Source: an uncultured Bacteroidales bacterium (GTDB lineage Bacteria > Bacteroidota > Bacteroidia > Bacteroidales > Bacteroidaceae). From it: DNA of 7,364 nt. Below the pieces are notes generated by a model. The model saw only the letters and a list, made by a program, of their open reading frames with translations, was not told the origin of the DNA and did no database searches. This document shows positions 1-6,233 of this stretch, piece by piece; position 1 is the stretch's first letter, and the number at the start of each line of letters is the position of its first letter. The stretch spans positions 1-7,364 of the forward strand of contig CACZRQ010000126.1 of NCBI GenBank assembly GCA_902783615.1, given 5' to 3'. Position numbers and translations under genes: made by a program.

Positions 1-89
1 AAACCGCCACCTTTTGAATTTTGAATCAACACGATGCCGCACATCAGAATAGATGCGACCAACATCAAAATAATAATCAGTAAATACAT
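1..89 (-). CDS. secG: SecG, preprotein translocase subunit (5' part only)
   Basis: SecG is the small non-essential membrane subunit of the SecYEG channel and assists SecA-driven protein export across the inner membrane. The visible frame starts at ATG 89-87 and gives 29 complete residues before the window edge: MYLLIIILMLVASILMCGIV, then LIQNSKGGG. This is a hydrophobic first transmembrane helix followed by the family's characteristic VLIQ-x-SKGGG segment, where the second half of the protein would begin. The gene lies 7 bases after the stop of the TPR gene and is presumably the last or a late gene of the same transcript. The rest of the gene, including the second membrane helix, is outside the window. 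Identification rests on this one diagnostic motif plus the gene neighbourhood known from other Bacteroidales. Confidence 0.88.
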   Translation of the reverse strand, partial: MYLLIIILMLVASILMCGIVLIQNSKGGG

Positions 90-96
90 CTTTTAA

Positions 97-732
97 TTAT
101 GATTTTGTTTTCTCATTAATAACTATTTTCTCTAAAAATCTAATTTGGTCTGCAAAGTAAATATTTTTTTTTGGATATTTCAAATATAACTTTCTAATTA
201 TTTCCAAAGCCTTACTATATCTATGCTGTTTGAGGTATATTTTAGCTAAAGTTTCCGTAAAATAACCATCATCAAGCTCTTCCGATTCATTTTCATCCTC
301 AACATCATCATTTATATTATCTTCAGTAAGCACATATACTGAATTATTAGAGCCCAAGGCTTGCTCACTCTCCAAAGGCTGGTCGTCGGGCCTCTCCATG
401 AGGAAAGAATTAATGAGTGTCAGCGTTCGGTCAACGCTGGGTTCTTCTTTCGTCAGTTCAACAACAGGCTTTGCATCTCTCGCAGGTTTCATGAGTGAAA
501 TCTCGCCCTCGATGAAATAGAACAACACACGTCGATCAGGTACATAGAGCACCGACTTGCGAAGCTCGTGACCAAAATTCTCGTCGTGCAACAGATAGAG
601 ATTCTTCAAATACAGCAAGCGGAGCGATTGGAATGCTGGATAGCGAGCCACCATTGTACGTAGTTCGTACAACGTAGCTGTATTCAACATCTCGGGATGC
701 CTAATCCATTGTATGATATCGTTGCTCGTCAT
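97..732 (-). CDS. TPR-containing hypothetical protein upstream of secG
   Basis: This 211-residue protein has no signal peptide or membrane segment, so it is probably cytoplasmic. Residues 1-80 form a helical N-terminal region (the segment around RYPAFQSLRLLYLKNL at 30-45 and the VPDRRVLFYFIEG at 64-76), which I recognise as typical of a conserved Bacteroidales family with no assigned function. Residues 85-155 are a low-complexity acidic linker (runs of D, E and N at 138-155). Residues 157-190 form one tetratricopeptide repeat (YFTETLAKIYLKQHRYSKAL, then a second helix ending in YPKKN), followed by a conserved helix YFADQIRFLEK. TPRs bind partner proteins; the partner is unknown. It starts 1 base after the lptE stop and ends 7 bases before secG, so it is co-transcribed with both. 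The 3' half is much more AT-rich than the 5' half. Family identity is confident, function is not. Confidence 0.85.
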   Translation of the reverse strand: MTSNDIIQWIRHPEMLNTATLYELRTMVARYPAFQSLRLLYLKNLYLLHDENFGHELRKSVLYVPDRRVLFYFIEGEISLMKPARDAKPVVELTKEEPSVDRTLTLINSFLMERPDDQPLESEQALGSNNSVYVLTEDNINDDVEDENESEELDDGYFTETLAKIYLKQHRYSKALEIIRKLYLKYPKKNIYFADQIRFLEKIVINEKTKS

Positions 733-733
733 C

Positions 734-1261
734 TTACCAATTCGCTACTGTTGAGTTAAATATCTGTTCTGAAATATCTTTTACCATCACAGCAATCAGC
801 TGATCCTGCACAGCCGTGAGGAGCTGAGTGGCATCGTATGTCTGGAAAGCTGTGAACGTTCGATTCTCGAAGTCCTCTTCATGGTTGGTGTTATTTGTGT
901 ACGACACCTTCACTGTAAGCGTCAGACGCACCTTTGATGAGTAACCGCTGGCATCAATTGCCTCATTGAACTGATTATAACCCGTAATCTCACCATCAAT
1001 CACGATATCGCCCCCATTGTTCACCAACGACAAACGGGTTTGACGCATGAACAAATCCTTCATCTGGTCATTGAGTGTTGTGGCCAACGGTCCATACACA
1101 TAGTCTGCATGATTCTGGAAGTCAACAATCTGCATCGTCTTAACCAAGTTATAGTCTATCGAGGAGATAGGTGCCAAGCCTAAAGAGACCCTGCACCCCA
1201 TCATCACCATAGCCAAACCAATCAGCCAAGTGCCATGTATATATTTCTTATTCCAGACCAT
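734..1261 (-). CDS. lptE: LptE, LPS-assembly outer-membrane lipoprotein
   Basis: LptE is the lipoprotein that plugs the LptD beta-barrel and helps insert lipopolysaccharide into the outer leaflet of the outer membrane. The 175-residue product has a lipoprotein signal: KK at 5-6, a hydrophobic stretch at about 11-22, and a lipobox ending MMGC with the acylated Cys at 23. After that come features of the Bacteroidales LptE family: SIDYN near 34-38, YGPLATTLND at 56-65, FMRQTRL at 71-77, DIVIDGEITGY at 85-95, NHEEDF at 127-132, QLLTAVQDQL at 146-155 and the terminal IFNSTVANW. The lipobox is slightly unusual, with Met at both -3 and -2. No acidic surface-export signal follows the Cys, in keeping with an inner-leaflet lipoprotein. 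Its start overlaps the 3' end of the sigma-54 activator gene by 14 nt, and the TPR gene follows after 1 nt. Confidence 0.92.
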   Translation of the reverse strand: MVWNKKYIHGTWLIGLAMVMMGCRVSLGLAPISSIDYNLVKTMQIVDFQNHADYVYGPLATTLNDQMKDLFMRQTRLSLVNNGGDIVIDGEITGYNQFNEAIDASGYSSKVRLTLTVKVSYTNNTNHEEDFENRTFTAFQTYDATQLLTAVQDQLIAVMVKDISEQIFNSTVANW

Positions 1262-2507
1262 ACACTTTAATCTTTCTATATAACGTACGCTCGGAGATGT
1301 TCAACTCTTTAGCAGCCGCACGACGCCTGCCTCGATGTTTCTCCAACGCTTTCTTAATCATTTCTTTCTCAACCTCATCCAATGTCATGGTCTCGGCTTC
1401 TTCCAAAGCCTCCGTATCCTGAATGTTATCGTCATTTTGCAGAGATGCCGACGAACGCACATTGTTCACATTTGTATGCTGAATGATAGGGATTGATGCG
1501 TCAGCAGGGGAAACAGCTGAAGGGTAATACGATGTTGGCGTTGCATCGGTTTGCACCGTTACCTGCTCGCCAGCCATCAGTTTCTTCACCACCTGTTTGA
1601 GTTCGGTCACCTCGTTGTTCAGATTGTAGAGCATCTTATACAGAAACTCTCGTTCGCCCTCGAAACTCTGTCCGAAATCCTTGGCGCCAAACAAAGTAGG
1701 CAATCGTTGACCCTGCTCCTGCTGAGGCAGATAACGCCTCAACATCTCAGCCGTTACCTCACGATCTGTCTCTATGACGGATATCTGCTCGGTGACATTC
1801 TTCAATTGGCGCACATTCCCTGGCCAACGATAGTTCACCAACATGCGCTTTGCCTCCTCCGTCAACTGGATAGTTGGCATACGGTATTTCTCGGCAAAAT
1901 CGCTGGCGAACTTTCGGAACAGCAAAGCCGCATCATCGCCTCTTTCACGCAAAGGAGGTACGTTGATAGGCACCTGACTCAGACGGTAGAACAAATCCTC
2001 ACGAAAGCGACCATCTGCTATCGCCCTGTCTAAGTTCACGTTAGTTGCCGCTACCACACGCACATTTGTCTTCTCAACTTTGGATGAACCCACACGGATG
2101 TACTCTCCGTTTTCGAGCACACGCAACAGCCTAGCTTGTGTCGCCAAAGGCAACTCACCCACCTCATCGAGGAAGATAGTACCTCCATCCGTCTCGCTGA
2201 AGTAACCCTTGCGGTCACCGATGGCACCCGTAAAAGCACCCTTTTCATGACCAAATAGCTCAGAATCAATGGTTCCTTCAGGAATGGCGCCACAGTTAAC
2301 GGCTATATACTTCCCATGTTTCCTGCGGCTGAACTGATGAATAATCTGAGGGAAGCTCTCCTTACCCACGCCACTCTCACCAGTGATGAGTACAGACACA
2401 TCAGTTGGTGCCACTTGTATAGCGACATTGATGGCATGCAGCAGGTTTTCATCATTGCCGATGATGCCAAACCTCAGCTTCACTTGTTGTATCTCAGCTC
2501 TTGTCAT
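1248..2507 (-). CDS. Sigma-54-dependent transcriptional activator (AAA+ and Fis-type HTH, no receiver domain)
   Basis: This enhancer-binding protein would use ATP hydrolysis to open promoters held by RNA polymerase with sigma-54. Its 419 residues contain: Walker A GESGVGKE at 43-50; the sigma-54-contacting loop GAFTGA at 90-95; Walker B IFLDEVGEL at 111-119 with D114/E115; sensor I VVAATN at 151-156; the arginine-finger region GRFREDLFYRL at 166-176; sensor II WPGNVRQLKN at 228-237; and a Fis-type helix-turn-helix at about 378-418 (AAAKELNISERTLYRKI). The AAA+ domain begins within about 14 residues of the start, so there is no REC, GAF or PAS sensor. A long linker (about 262-375) contains a probable short coiled coil (289-312) and a polar, Ser/Thr/Asn/Gln-rich stretch. 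The start codon ATG 2507-2505 overlaps the pdxA stop (ATGA), which argues for translational coupling. All catalytic motifs are intact. The regulon is unknown. Confidence 0.93.
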   Translation of the reverse strand: MTRAEIQQVKLRFGIIGNDENLLHAINVAIQVAPTDVSVLITGESGVGKESFPQIIHQFSRRKHGKYIAVNCGAIPEGTIDSELFGHEKGAFTGAIGDRKGYFSETDGGTIFLDEVGELPLATQARLLRVLENGEYIRVGSSKVEKTNVRVVAATNVNLDRAIADGRFREDLFYRLSQVPINVPPLRERGDDAALLFRKFASDFAEKYRMPTIQLTEEAKRMLVNYRWPGNVRQLKNVTEQISVIETDREVTAEMLRRYLPQQEQGQRLPTLFGAKDFGQSFEGEREFLYKMLYNLNNEVTELKQVVKKLMAGEQVTVQTDATPTSYYPSAVSPADASIPIIQHTNVNNVRSSASLQNDDNIQDTEALEEAETMTLDEVEKEMIKKALEKHRGRRRAAAKELNISERTLYRKIKVYGLE

Positions 2508-3607
2508 AATGTCTCTTCCTCTGGTTCGGCCATTTGTTTCAGTTTATCACTATCATCGCGCTTGTCGTAATACTGTTTACGCAAGGGATTTGCCAATGCT
2601 TCCTCTTCACGACTGCGATTACGCAACACATCTATTCCCAAGTAGATTGCATTTCGGAAAGATGATTCGTCGGCCAAACCCTTGCCAGCCAACTCATACT
2701 CTACTCCATGAACAGGAGTGGCACAGATGGCAGAGAGACCCGTAACGAATCTTACGCCTTCGTTCATACTCAAGGCTTTGAACAAGCCCATGCCCTGATC
2801 GTAATACATAGCGAAAATTCCATCGAAGTGAGCATAGTTATTGGTTTCCATGAGAGAGTCAACTGAATAAGGACCATAGCAGATGACCTTCTGATTGCCC
2901 AATTCTTCCAACACAGGCTTGATCACCTCCATCTCTTCCTGCCCCATTGAATCGTTCAATCCAGATGTTGGATTCAGGGAAAGCACTGCAATACGAGGTG
3001 CATCGATGCCAAAATCCACTTTCAACGACTGATTGAAAATGAGCAATTTATCCTTGATTAATTCAGGAGTCAACATGGCTGCCACATCTTTCATGGGCAC
3101 ATTCTCTGTAGCCAACGCCACACGCAGTTCATCCTTCACCAATATAGACATAGCCATTTCTCCAGGTTCGCCCAATTCCTGCTGAATGAGGTTAGCCAAA
3201 CCTGGATATACGATGCCGGCTTGCTTCAATGCCAGTTCGTTGATGGGAGCCATCACCAGCACATCTGTCAATCCGTCGCGATATTCATCGATGGCTCGCT
3301 GCAAAGCAGACCACGTAGCTTTGCCAGCTTCTGGATCAGTCTTAGCAAACTCCACCTTCGCTTCGTCATCGCTACAGTTCACAATGCTTACAGCCTCATC
3401 GGCCGCATCGTTAGCTGTTTTGACAATTGAGAAAGATGTAGGAATTTCCATTGTCTTGCGATGGAAAGTGGCCACCTTGGGTGAACCATATATTATAGGA
3501 GTGCACAACTCCAACATGGTAGGATCCTGGAACGACTTCAGTGCCAATTCCCATCCAACTCCGTTGATGTCTCCTTGTGTAATACCGATTCTAATGCTAT
3601 TTTCCAT
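2504..3607 (-). CDS. pdxA: PdxA-family protein lacking the metal ligands (probable pseudoenzyme)
   Basis: The 367-residue product aligns end to end with PdxA, the NAD- and metal-dependent 4-hydroxythreonine-4-phosphate dehydrogenase of vitamin B6 synthesis. Retained family features include ITQGDINGVG (9-18), VLVMAPIN (116-123), ELRVALATEN (160-169), VDFGIDAPRIAVLSLNP (197-213), AMYYDQG (266-272), K277, HG at 300-301 and ELAGKG (305-310). Against E. coli PdxA, however, the three metal histidines (166, 211, 266) correspond to N169, T214 and Y269. Substrate-contact residues His136, Thr137, Asn283 and Arg292 become L137, A138, R286 and C295; only Lys274 is kept, as K277. I checked the codons for L137, N169, T214 and Y269. 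The frame is intact, with no frameshift or internal stop, and its stop overlaps the activator start by 4 nt. The pdxA symbol marks family membership only; catalysis of the B6 reaction seems unlikely. It begins 36 nt after the DUF4837 gene. Confidence 0.85.
   Translation of the reverse strand: MENSIRIGITQGDINGVGWELALKSFQDPTMLELCTPIIYGSPKVATFHRKTMEIPTSFSIVKTANDAADEAVSIVNCSDDEAKVEFAKTDPEAGKATWSALQRAIDEYRDGLTDVLVMAPINELALKQAGIVYPGLANLIQQELGEPGEMAMSILVKDELRVALATENVPMKDVAAMLTPELIKDKLLIFNQSLKVDFGIDAPRIAVLSLNPTSGLNDSMGQEEMEVIKPVLEELGNQKVICYGPYSVDSLMETNNYAHFDGIFAMYYDQGMGLFKALSMNEGVRFVTGLSAICATPVHGVEYELAGKGLADESSFRNAIYLGIDVLRNRSREEEALANPLRKQYYDKRDDSDKLKQMAEPEEETL
2580..2596 (-). promoter_or_regulatory. 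Candidate sigma-54 promoter (-24/-12) ahead of the activator gene
   Basis: On the minus strand the sequence reads TTGGCAAATCCCTTGCG. It has the sigma-54 GG and GC dinucleotides at the required 10-base spacing, set in TTGGCA and TTGC contexts that match the consensus (TGGCAC-N5-TTGCW) well. It lies in the 3' coding end of pdxA and would start RNA about 60 nt before the activator's ATG, which would suit autoregulation. Caution: these bases also encode the residues LANPLR of a segment that is conserved in PdxA proteins, so the match may be coincidental. Confidence 0.3.
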
Positions 3608-3643
3608 TCCAAAATCTATTTATGCTATCTTAATAACAGTTCA

Positions 3644-4690
3644 TCAATCATCTTGCAGAGGAATCTGTGTTTCCTCGATTTGCTTGCCAGGCAACTTGAT
3701 GGTATAGAGTGCAGCCTCCATACCTCTCACCAGGTTGCGTTTCAGCTTCTCAGGTGCATAGATGAAGATCTCCTCTGTAATCACACGCTGATTAATGGTA
3801 TCCACACGACTCTGAGAAACAAACGGACCACCCATCATGTCACCTTTCACCTTCCACAAACCACGAGCCTCGAAAATGTATTCGCCCCTAAGCTTGAAAG
3901 CTCGGGTAGTAACAAAGCGGGCATCGGTGGCCATATAAGTTCCTTCTGCCGCACCCGGAATATTGATCTTCATCACAGAATCGCGCTTTTGAATGAAGAA
4001 ATCCTGAGTAAACGTACGGCGGTCCTTATAAGGATAAGAATATATCACATAGTTCTGGTCACCCGAAGCCGCATTGGCTCCAGCCCAGAAGAAATCTTCA
4101 CCACGCTTCGATGATTTCAACTCGCCCGACACCCATACGTCACAATCGAACATCTCTTTCACATTTTTGGAAATCATGTCGCTATGCTGGTATTCCAACA
4201 CCTGAATCTGACGGTTCATCTCTGCACGGGTAAAGAAATCAATGATTGCCTGTCCGTTCTTAGTCACATACTCAGCCACCGACTCCGCATCTGGTCCCTG
4301 AATGGTCAAGATAGCCTGTGGGTTAGAATACACGTTCATCTCTGAACGGAACTTTGGTTGCGTATAAGTGGTGGGGTCAATATCCACCTTGATGATGTTA
4401 CGAAGCATCTTCAGCGTAGCATTGTAGCCGTAAGGAGTCGTGTTCATGATGCGGAAAGAACGCTCTGGCTGAGGCAAACCAGGCACATCGGTATCAAGCA
4501 CATCATAAAGTGCACGGCCAGCCACTCCTTCCCAATTGGCATCGTCGCACACCACCAACAGCTCGTAAGCCCTGCCACTGGATGTAGGAGTAAAGATATT
4601 CAGTGAAGAGCGTTTGTTGCCTCCACGATTGCATGCTGCCAACAACAAAGCAGCCATCACGATTGTCATCAAATAAACTGTTCTTCTCAT
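3644..4690 (-). CDS. DUF4837 family lipoprotein
   Basis: This is a 348-residue predicted lipoprotein from the DUF4837 family of Bacteroidetes; its function is unknown. The N-terminus is MRRTVYLMTIVMAALLLAAC: two arginines, a hydrophobic core and a good lipobox (LAAC, Cys at 20). The mature part starts NRGGNKRSS, without an acidic surface-export signal, so a periplasm-facing lipoprotein is the simplest reading. Recognisable segments are the SGRAYELLVVCDDANWEG stretch just after the N-terminus, the central YSNPQAILTIQGP, and RGLWKVKGDMMGGPF followed by Y-A-P near the C-terminus. I chose ATG 4690-4688 because AAGGA sits 5 nt upstream and the promoter is just before it. A longer in-frame reading would need GTG at 4717, which lies at the predicted RNA start. 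It is the first gene of the cluster, 36 nt before pdxA. Confidence 0.87.
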   Translation of the reverse strand: MRRTVYLMTIVMAALLLAACNRGGNKRSSLNIFTPTSSGRAYELLVVCDDANWEGVAGRALYDVLDTDVPGLPQPERSFRIMNTTPYGYNATLKMLRNIIKVDIDPTTYTQPKFRSEMNVYSNPQAILTIQGPDAESVAEYVTKNGQAIIDFFTRAEMNRQIQVLEYQHSDMISKNVKEMFDCDVWVSGELKSSKRGEDFFWAGANAASGDQNYVIYSYPYKDRRTFTQDFFIQKRDSVMKINIPGAAEGTYMATDARFVTTRAFKLRGEYIFEARGLWKVKGDMMGGPFVSQSRVDTINQRVITEEIFIYAPEKLKRNLVRGMEAALYTIKLPGKQIEETQIPLQDD

Positions 4691-4694
4691 AACT

Positions 4695-4700
4695 TTCCTT
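4695..4700 (-). promoter_or_regulatory. Ribosome binding site fixing the DUF4837 start
   Basis: On the minus strand AAGGAA lies about 5 nt before ATG 4690. Clear Shine-Dalgarno sequences are uncommon in Bacteroidetes, so this one is useful in choosing the internal ATG over the upstream GTG. Confidence 0.55.
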
Positions 4701-4719
4701 TCATTTTGTTTTGCCACTA

Positions 4720-4727
4720 CAAAGCTA
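4720..4727 (-). promoter_or_regulatory. Bacteroidetes-type promoter for the DUF4837-secG cluster
   Basis: Minus-strand TAGCTTTG is a perfect match to the Bacteroidetes -7 element TAnnTTTG. A transcript would start near 4713, about 20-25 nt before the ATG at 4690. No convincing -33 TTTG element is seen at the normal distance upstream. No other good match lies before any downstream gene apart from one weak candidate ahead of secG, so this may drive the whole cluster. Confidence 0.65.
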
Positions 4728-4771
4728 CGAATAAGTGGTGACAGATAACGTTTCTTTCTTAATAATTAATA

Positions 4772-5812
4772 TTAATTCTTGTTAATCGCCTCTTGTTTCG
4801 CAGTTGAGAGCATACCACAAGCCGCAAAAATATCCTCTCCCCTGGAAGCACGGATGGTGGTAAACAATCCATGCTGGGTGAGGTAATCGCGCAACTCGGT
4901 CATCTTTTGCATATCCACTCCCTCCAAATCAACGTTGGGAATAGCATGGAAACGTATCAGATTCACACGACAATCCAAGCCACGCAACAGCTTCAGCAAT
5001 TCCTTGGCATACACGATACTGTCATTCACATCCTTGAACACAATGTATTCAAAAGAGAGGCGACGCTGGTGACTGAAATCATAATTCCTGAGCAGATCCA
5101 CGATTTCCGTGATGGAAAAGGCTTTTTCTGCAGGCATCAGTTCTCGACGCAAGGCAGGCACTGGTGCATGCAGGCTCACAGCCAAATGGCACTCACTTTC
5201 TTCCAAGAAGCGTTGCAGACCTTTCTTTAAGCCTACAGTCGAAAGGGTGATTCGCTTGGGGCTCCAAGCATAACCCCAAGGAGCAGTCATGATTTCCAAT
5301 GCCTTCATCACCTCATCAAAGTTGTCAAGAGGCTCGCCCATACCCATCATCACCACATTGGTCAGTTGCTCATATTCGGGCAACGACTGAATCTGGTTGA
5401 TAATCTGGTTAGCCGTCAGGTTGCCATTGAAGCCTTGCTTGCCTGTCATACAAAACTTGCAGTTCATCTTGCAGCCCACTTGCGAGGACACGCAAACGGT
5501 ACCTCTTTCATGCTCATCGTCTGGGATATAGACCGTTTCCACGAAATGATTGTCAGGTGTATGGTAAAGGTATTTAACTGTGCCGTCTACCGAGCGCATC
5601 TCGTTGACAGGCTGAGCGATACCAACTGTATAGCTCTCAGCCAACAAGGAACGATGCTTCAAGGAGAGGTTGGTCATCTCGTCGATGCTACCTACCCTCT
5701 TGACATAGAGCCAGCCAGCCATCTGCTTGGCGGAAAAAGTGGGCATTCCCAAACTTTTCGCCACCTCTTGCAGCTCGCTGAGCGTCATTCCCAAAAGCGG
5801 TCGTTTTTCCAT
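4772..5812 (-). CDS. rlmN: RlmN, dual-specificity 23S rRNA/tRNA adenine-C2 methyltransferase
   Basis: RlmN is a radical-SAM enzyme that methylates C2 of A2503 in 23S rRNA and A37 in a set of tRNAs. From ATG 5812 the protein has 346 residues, normal for Bacteroidetes. It shows VCVSSQVGC at 106-114, the iron-sulfur motif CKMNCKFC with cysteines at 114, 118 and 121, the SAM-contact motif MGMGEPLDN at 156-164, ITLSTVGL at 188-195, AVSLHAP at 211-217, FHAIPN at 288-293 and RASRGEDIFAACGML at 321-335. The Cys at 332 corresponds to the conserved C-terminal cysteine that carries the methyl group during catalysis. A longer reading from TTG 5842 is rejected because that codon falls inside the -7 promoter element. 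The gene is probably transcribed alone or with read-through into the next cluster 81 nt downstream. Confidence 0.96.
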   Translation of the reverse strand: MEKRPLLGMTLSELQEVAKSLGMPTFSAKQMAGWLYVKRVGSIDEMTNLSLKHRSLLAESYTVGIAQPVNEMRSVDGTVKYLYHTPDNHFVETVYIPDDEHERGTVCVSSQVGCKMNCKFCMTGKQGFNGNLTANQIINQIQSLPEYEQLTNVVMMGMGEPLDNFDEVMKALEIMTAPWGYAWSPKRITLSTVGLKKGLQRFLEESECHLAVSLHAPVPALRRELMPAEKAFSITEIVDLLRNYDFSHQRRLSFEYIVFKDVNDSIVYAKELLKLLRGLDCRVNLIRFHAIPNVDLEGVDMQKMTELRDYLTQHGLFTTIRASRGEDIFAACGMLSTAKQEAINKN

Positions 5813-5839
5813 GAATCCATAATATTGCAAAATCGGGTG

Positions 5840-5870
5840 CAAAGGTACTAAAAATAAAAGAGAAAGCCAA
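5840..5870 (-). promoter_or_regulatory. Bacteroidetes-type promoter of rlmN
   Basis: On the minus strand a -33-like TTGG (5870-5867) is followed after exactly 19 bases by TACCTTTG (5847-5840), a perfect TAnnTTTG -7 element. Transcription would begin near 5833, about 20 nt before the rlmN ATG at 5812. It is the best promoter in the window. Confidence 0.75.
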
Positions 5871-5966
5871 GATTCAGTGGGAATAAAATGGAAATTGTTC
5901 CAATAAAGCCCTGAGAAACCGTTATGGGGTCATTGAAAATGCTCATCGAATTTTGGAGCGTTTCAA

Positions 5967-6032
5967 TTTGGGTATAGGCGCACAATCGTTTGCGTATAGG
6001 GACACGATCGTTTGGGTATAGGCAAACGATTG
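5967..6032. repeat. Three tandem 22-bp repeats
   Basis: Three units follow each other without gaps at 5967-5988, 5989-6010 and 6011-6032. Each begins TTTG(G/C)GTATAGG and ends in a variant of CGATCG, with the middle more variable. Within the array, CAATCGTTTG (5983-5992) and CAAACGATTG (6023-6032) are perfect 10-bp inverted repeats. A transcript from either strand could therefore form a hairpin with a 30-nt loop. The exact 22-base period is about two helical turns and would suit repeated protein binding. Confidence 0.8.
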
Positions 6033-6112
6033 ATGGCCTACGGAGAAATCCCTTTTCCCCAGTTACCCTTTCCCTGTTCCCTCACGGTAATGATCCCTTA
6101 GATATAGTGAAG

Positions 6113-6146
6113 CGGTCACACGGTCACAGCTGTGACCATGTGACCG
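6113..6146. repeat. 34-bp palindrome, copy 1
   Basis: Two 17-base arms meet at a central CAGCTG with no spacer. Each arm is two copies of the 8-mer GGTCACA(C/T/G) preceded by C, so the element contains four GGTCACA/TGTGACC units. There is one arm mismatch (C at 6121 against A at 6138, a G-U pair in RNA from the minus strand). The second copy at 6234-6267 is its reverse complement in 33 of 34 bases. Confidence 0.88.
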
Positions 6147-6233
6147 TAAAGTGTTGAGAGATGGAATAAACACAAGATAACGCACTGATAAACTGGCATT
6201 TGAAGTATAATTATGTTCACAGGAAAGGGGAAT

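Noticed and set aside
181..208. TATATTTG with an upstream TTTG on the minus strand as a promoter for secG
   Set aside because: The spacing between elements is 16 rather than about 19-21 bases, and this stretch is so AT-rich that such matches are expected by chance. It remains only a weak possibility.
1551..2745. Plus-strand open frames opposite the sigma-54 activator and the pdxA-like gene
   Set aside because: They lie antisense to genes with clear family motifs, show no recognisable domain, and have compositions expected of reverse-frame shadows.
2504..3607. The altered PdxA motifs as a frameshift or sequencing artefact
   Set aside because: The changed residues are spread over five separate motifs, each flanked by well-conserved sequence in the same frame, so a local frame error cannot explain them.
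3608..3643. TAGATTTTG on the minus strand just before pdxA as a separate promoter
   Set aside because: It has one base too many for TAnnTTTG and sits only about 3 nt from the ATG, too close to give a normal transcript start.
4764..4777. Perfect 14-bp palindrome AATTAATATTAATT overlapping the rlmN stop codon
   Set aside because: It is entirely A/T, would form a very weak hairpin, and such sequences are common in AT-rich gaps; not convincing as a terminator.
5189..5204. Plus-strand TGGCACTCACTTTCTT inside rlmN as a sigma-54 promoter
   Set aside because: It lacks the GC of the -12 element, points against all genes, and lies in the middle of a conserved coding region.
3186..5851. Further plus-strand open frames opposite pdxA, the DUF4837 gene and rlmN
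   Set aside because: All are antisense to well-supported genes and resemble no protein family I know.
5924..5977. Small plus-strand frame of 17 codons in the spacer
   Set aside because: It has no ribosome site, promoter or recognisable sequence, and it runs into the tandem repeat.
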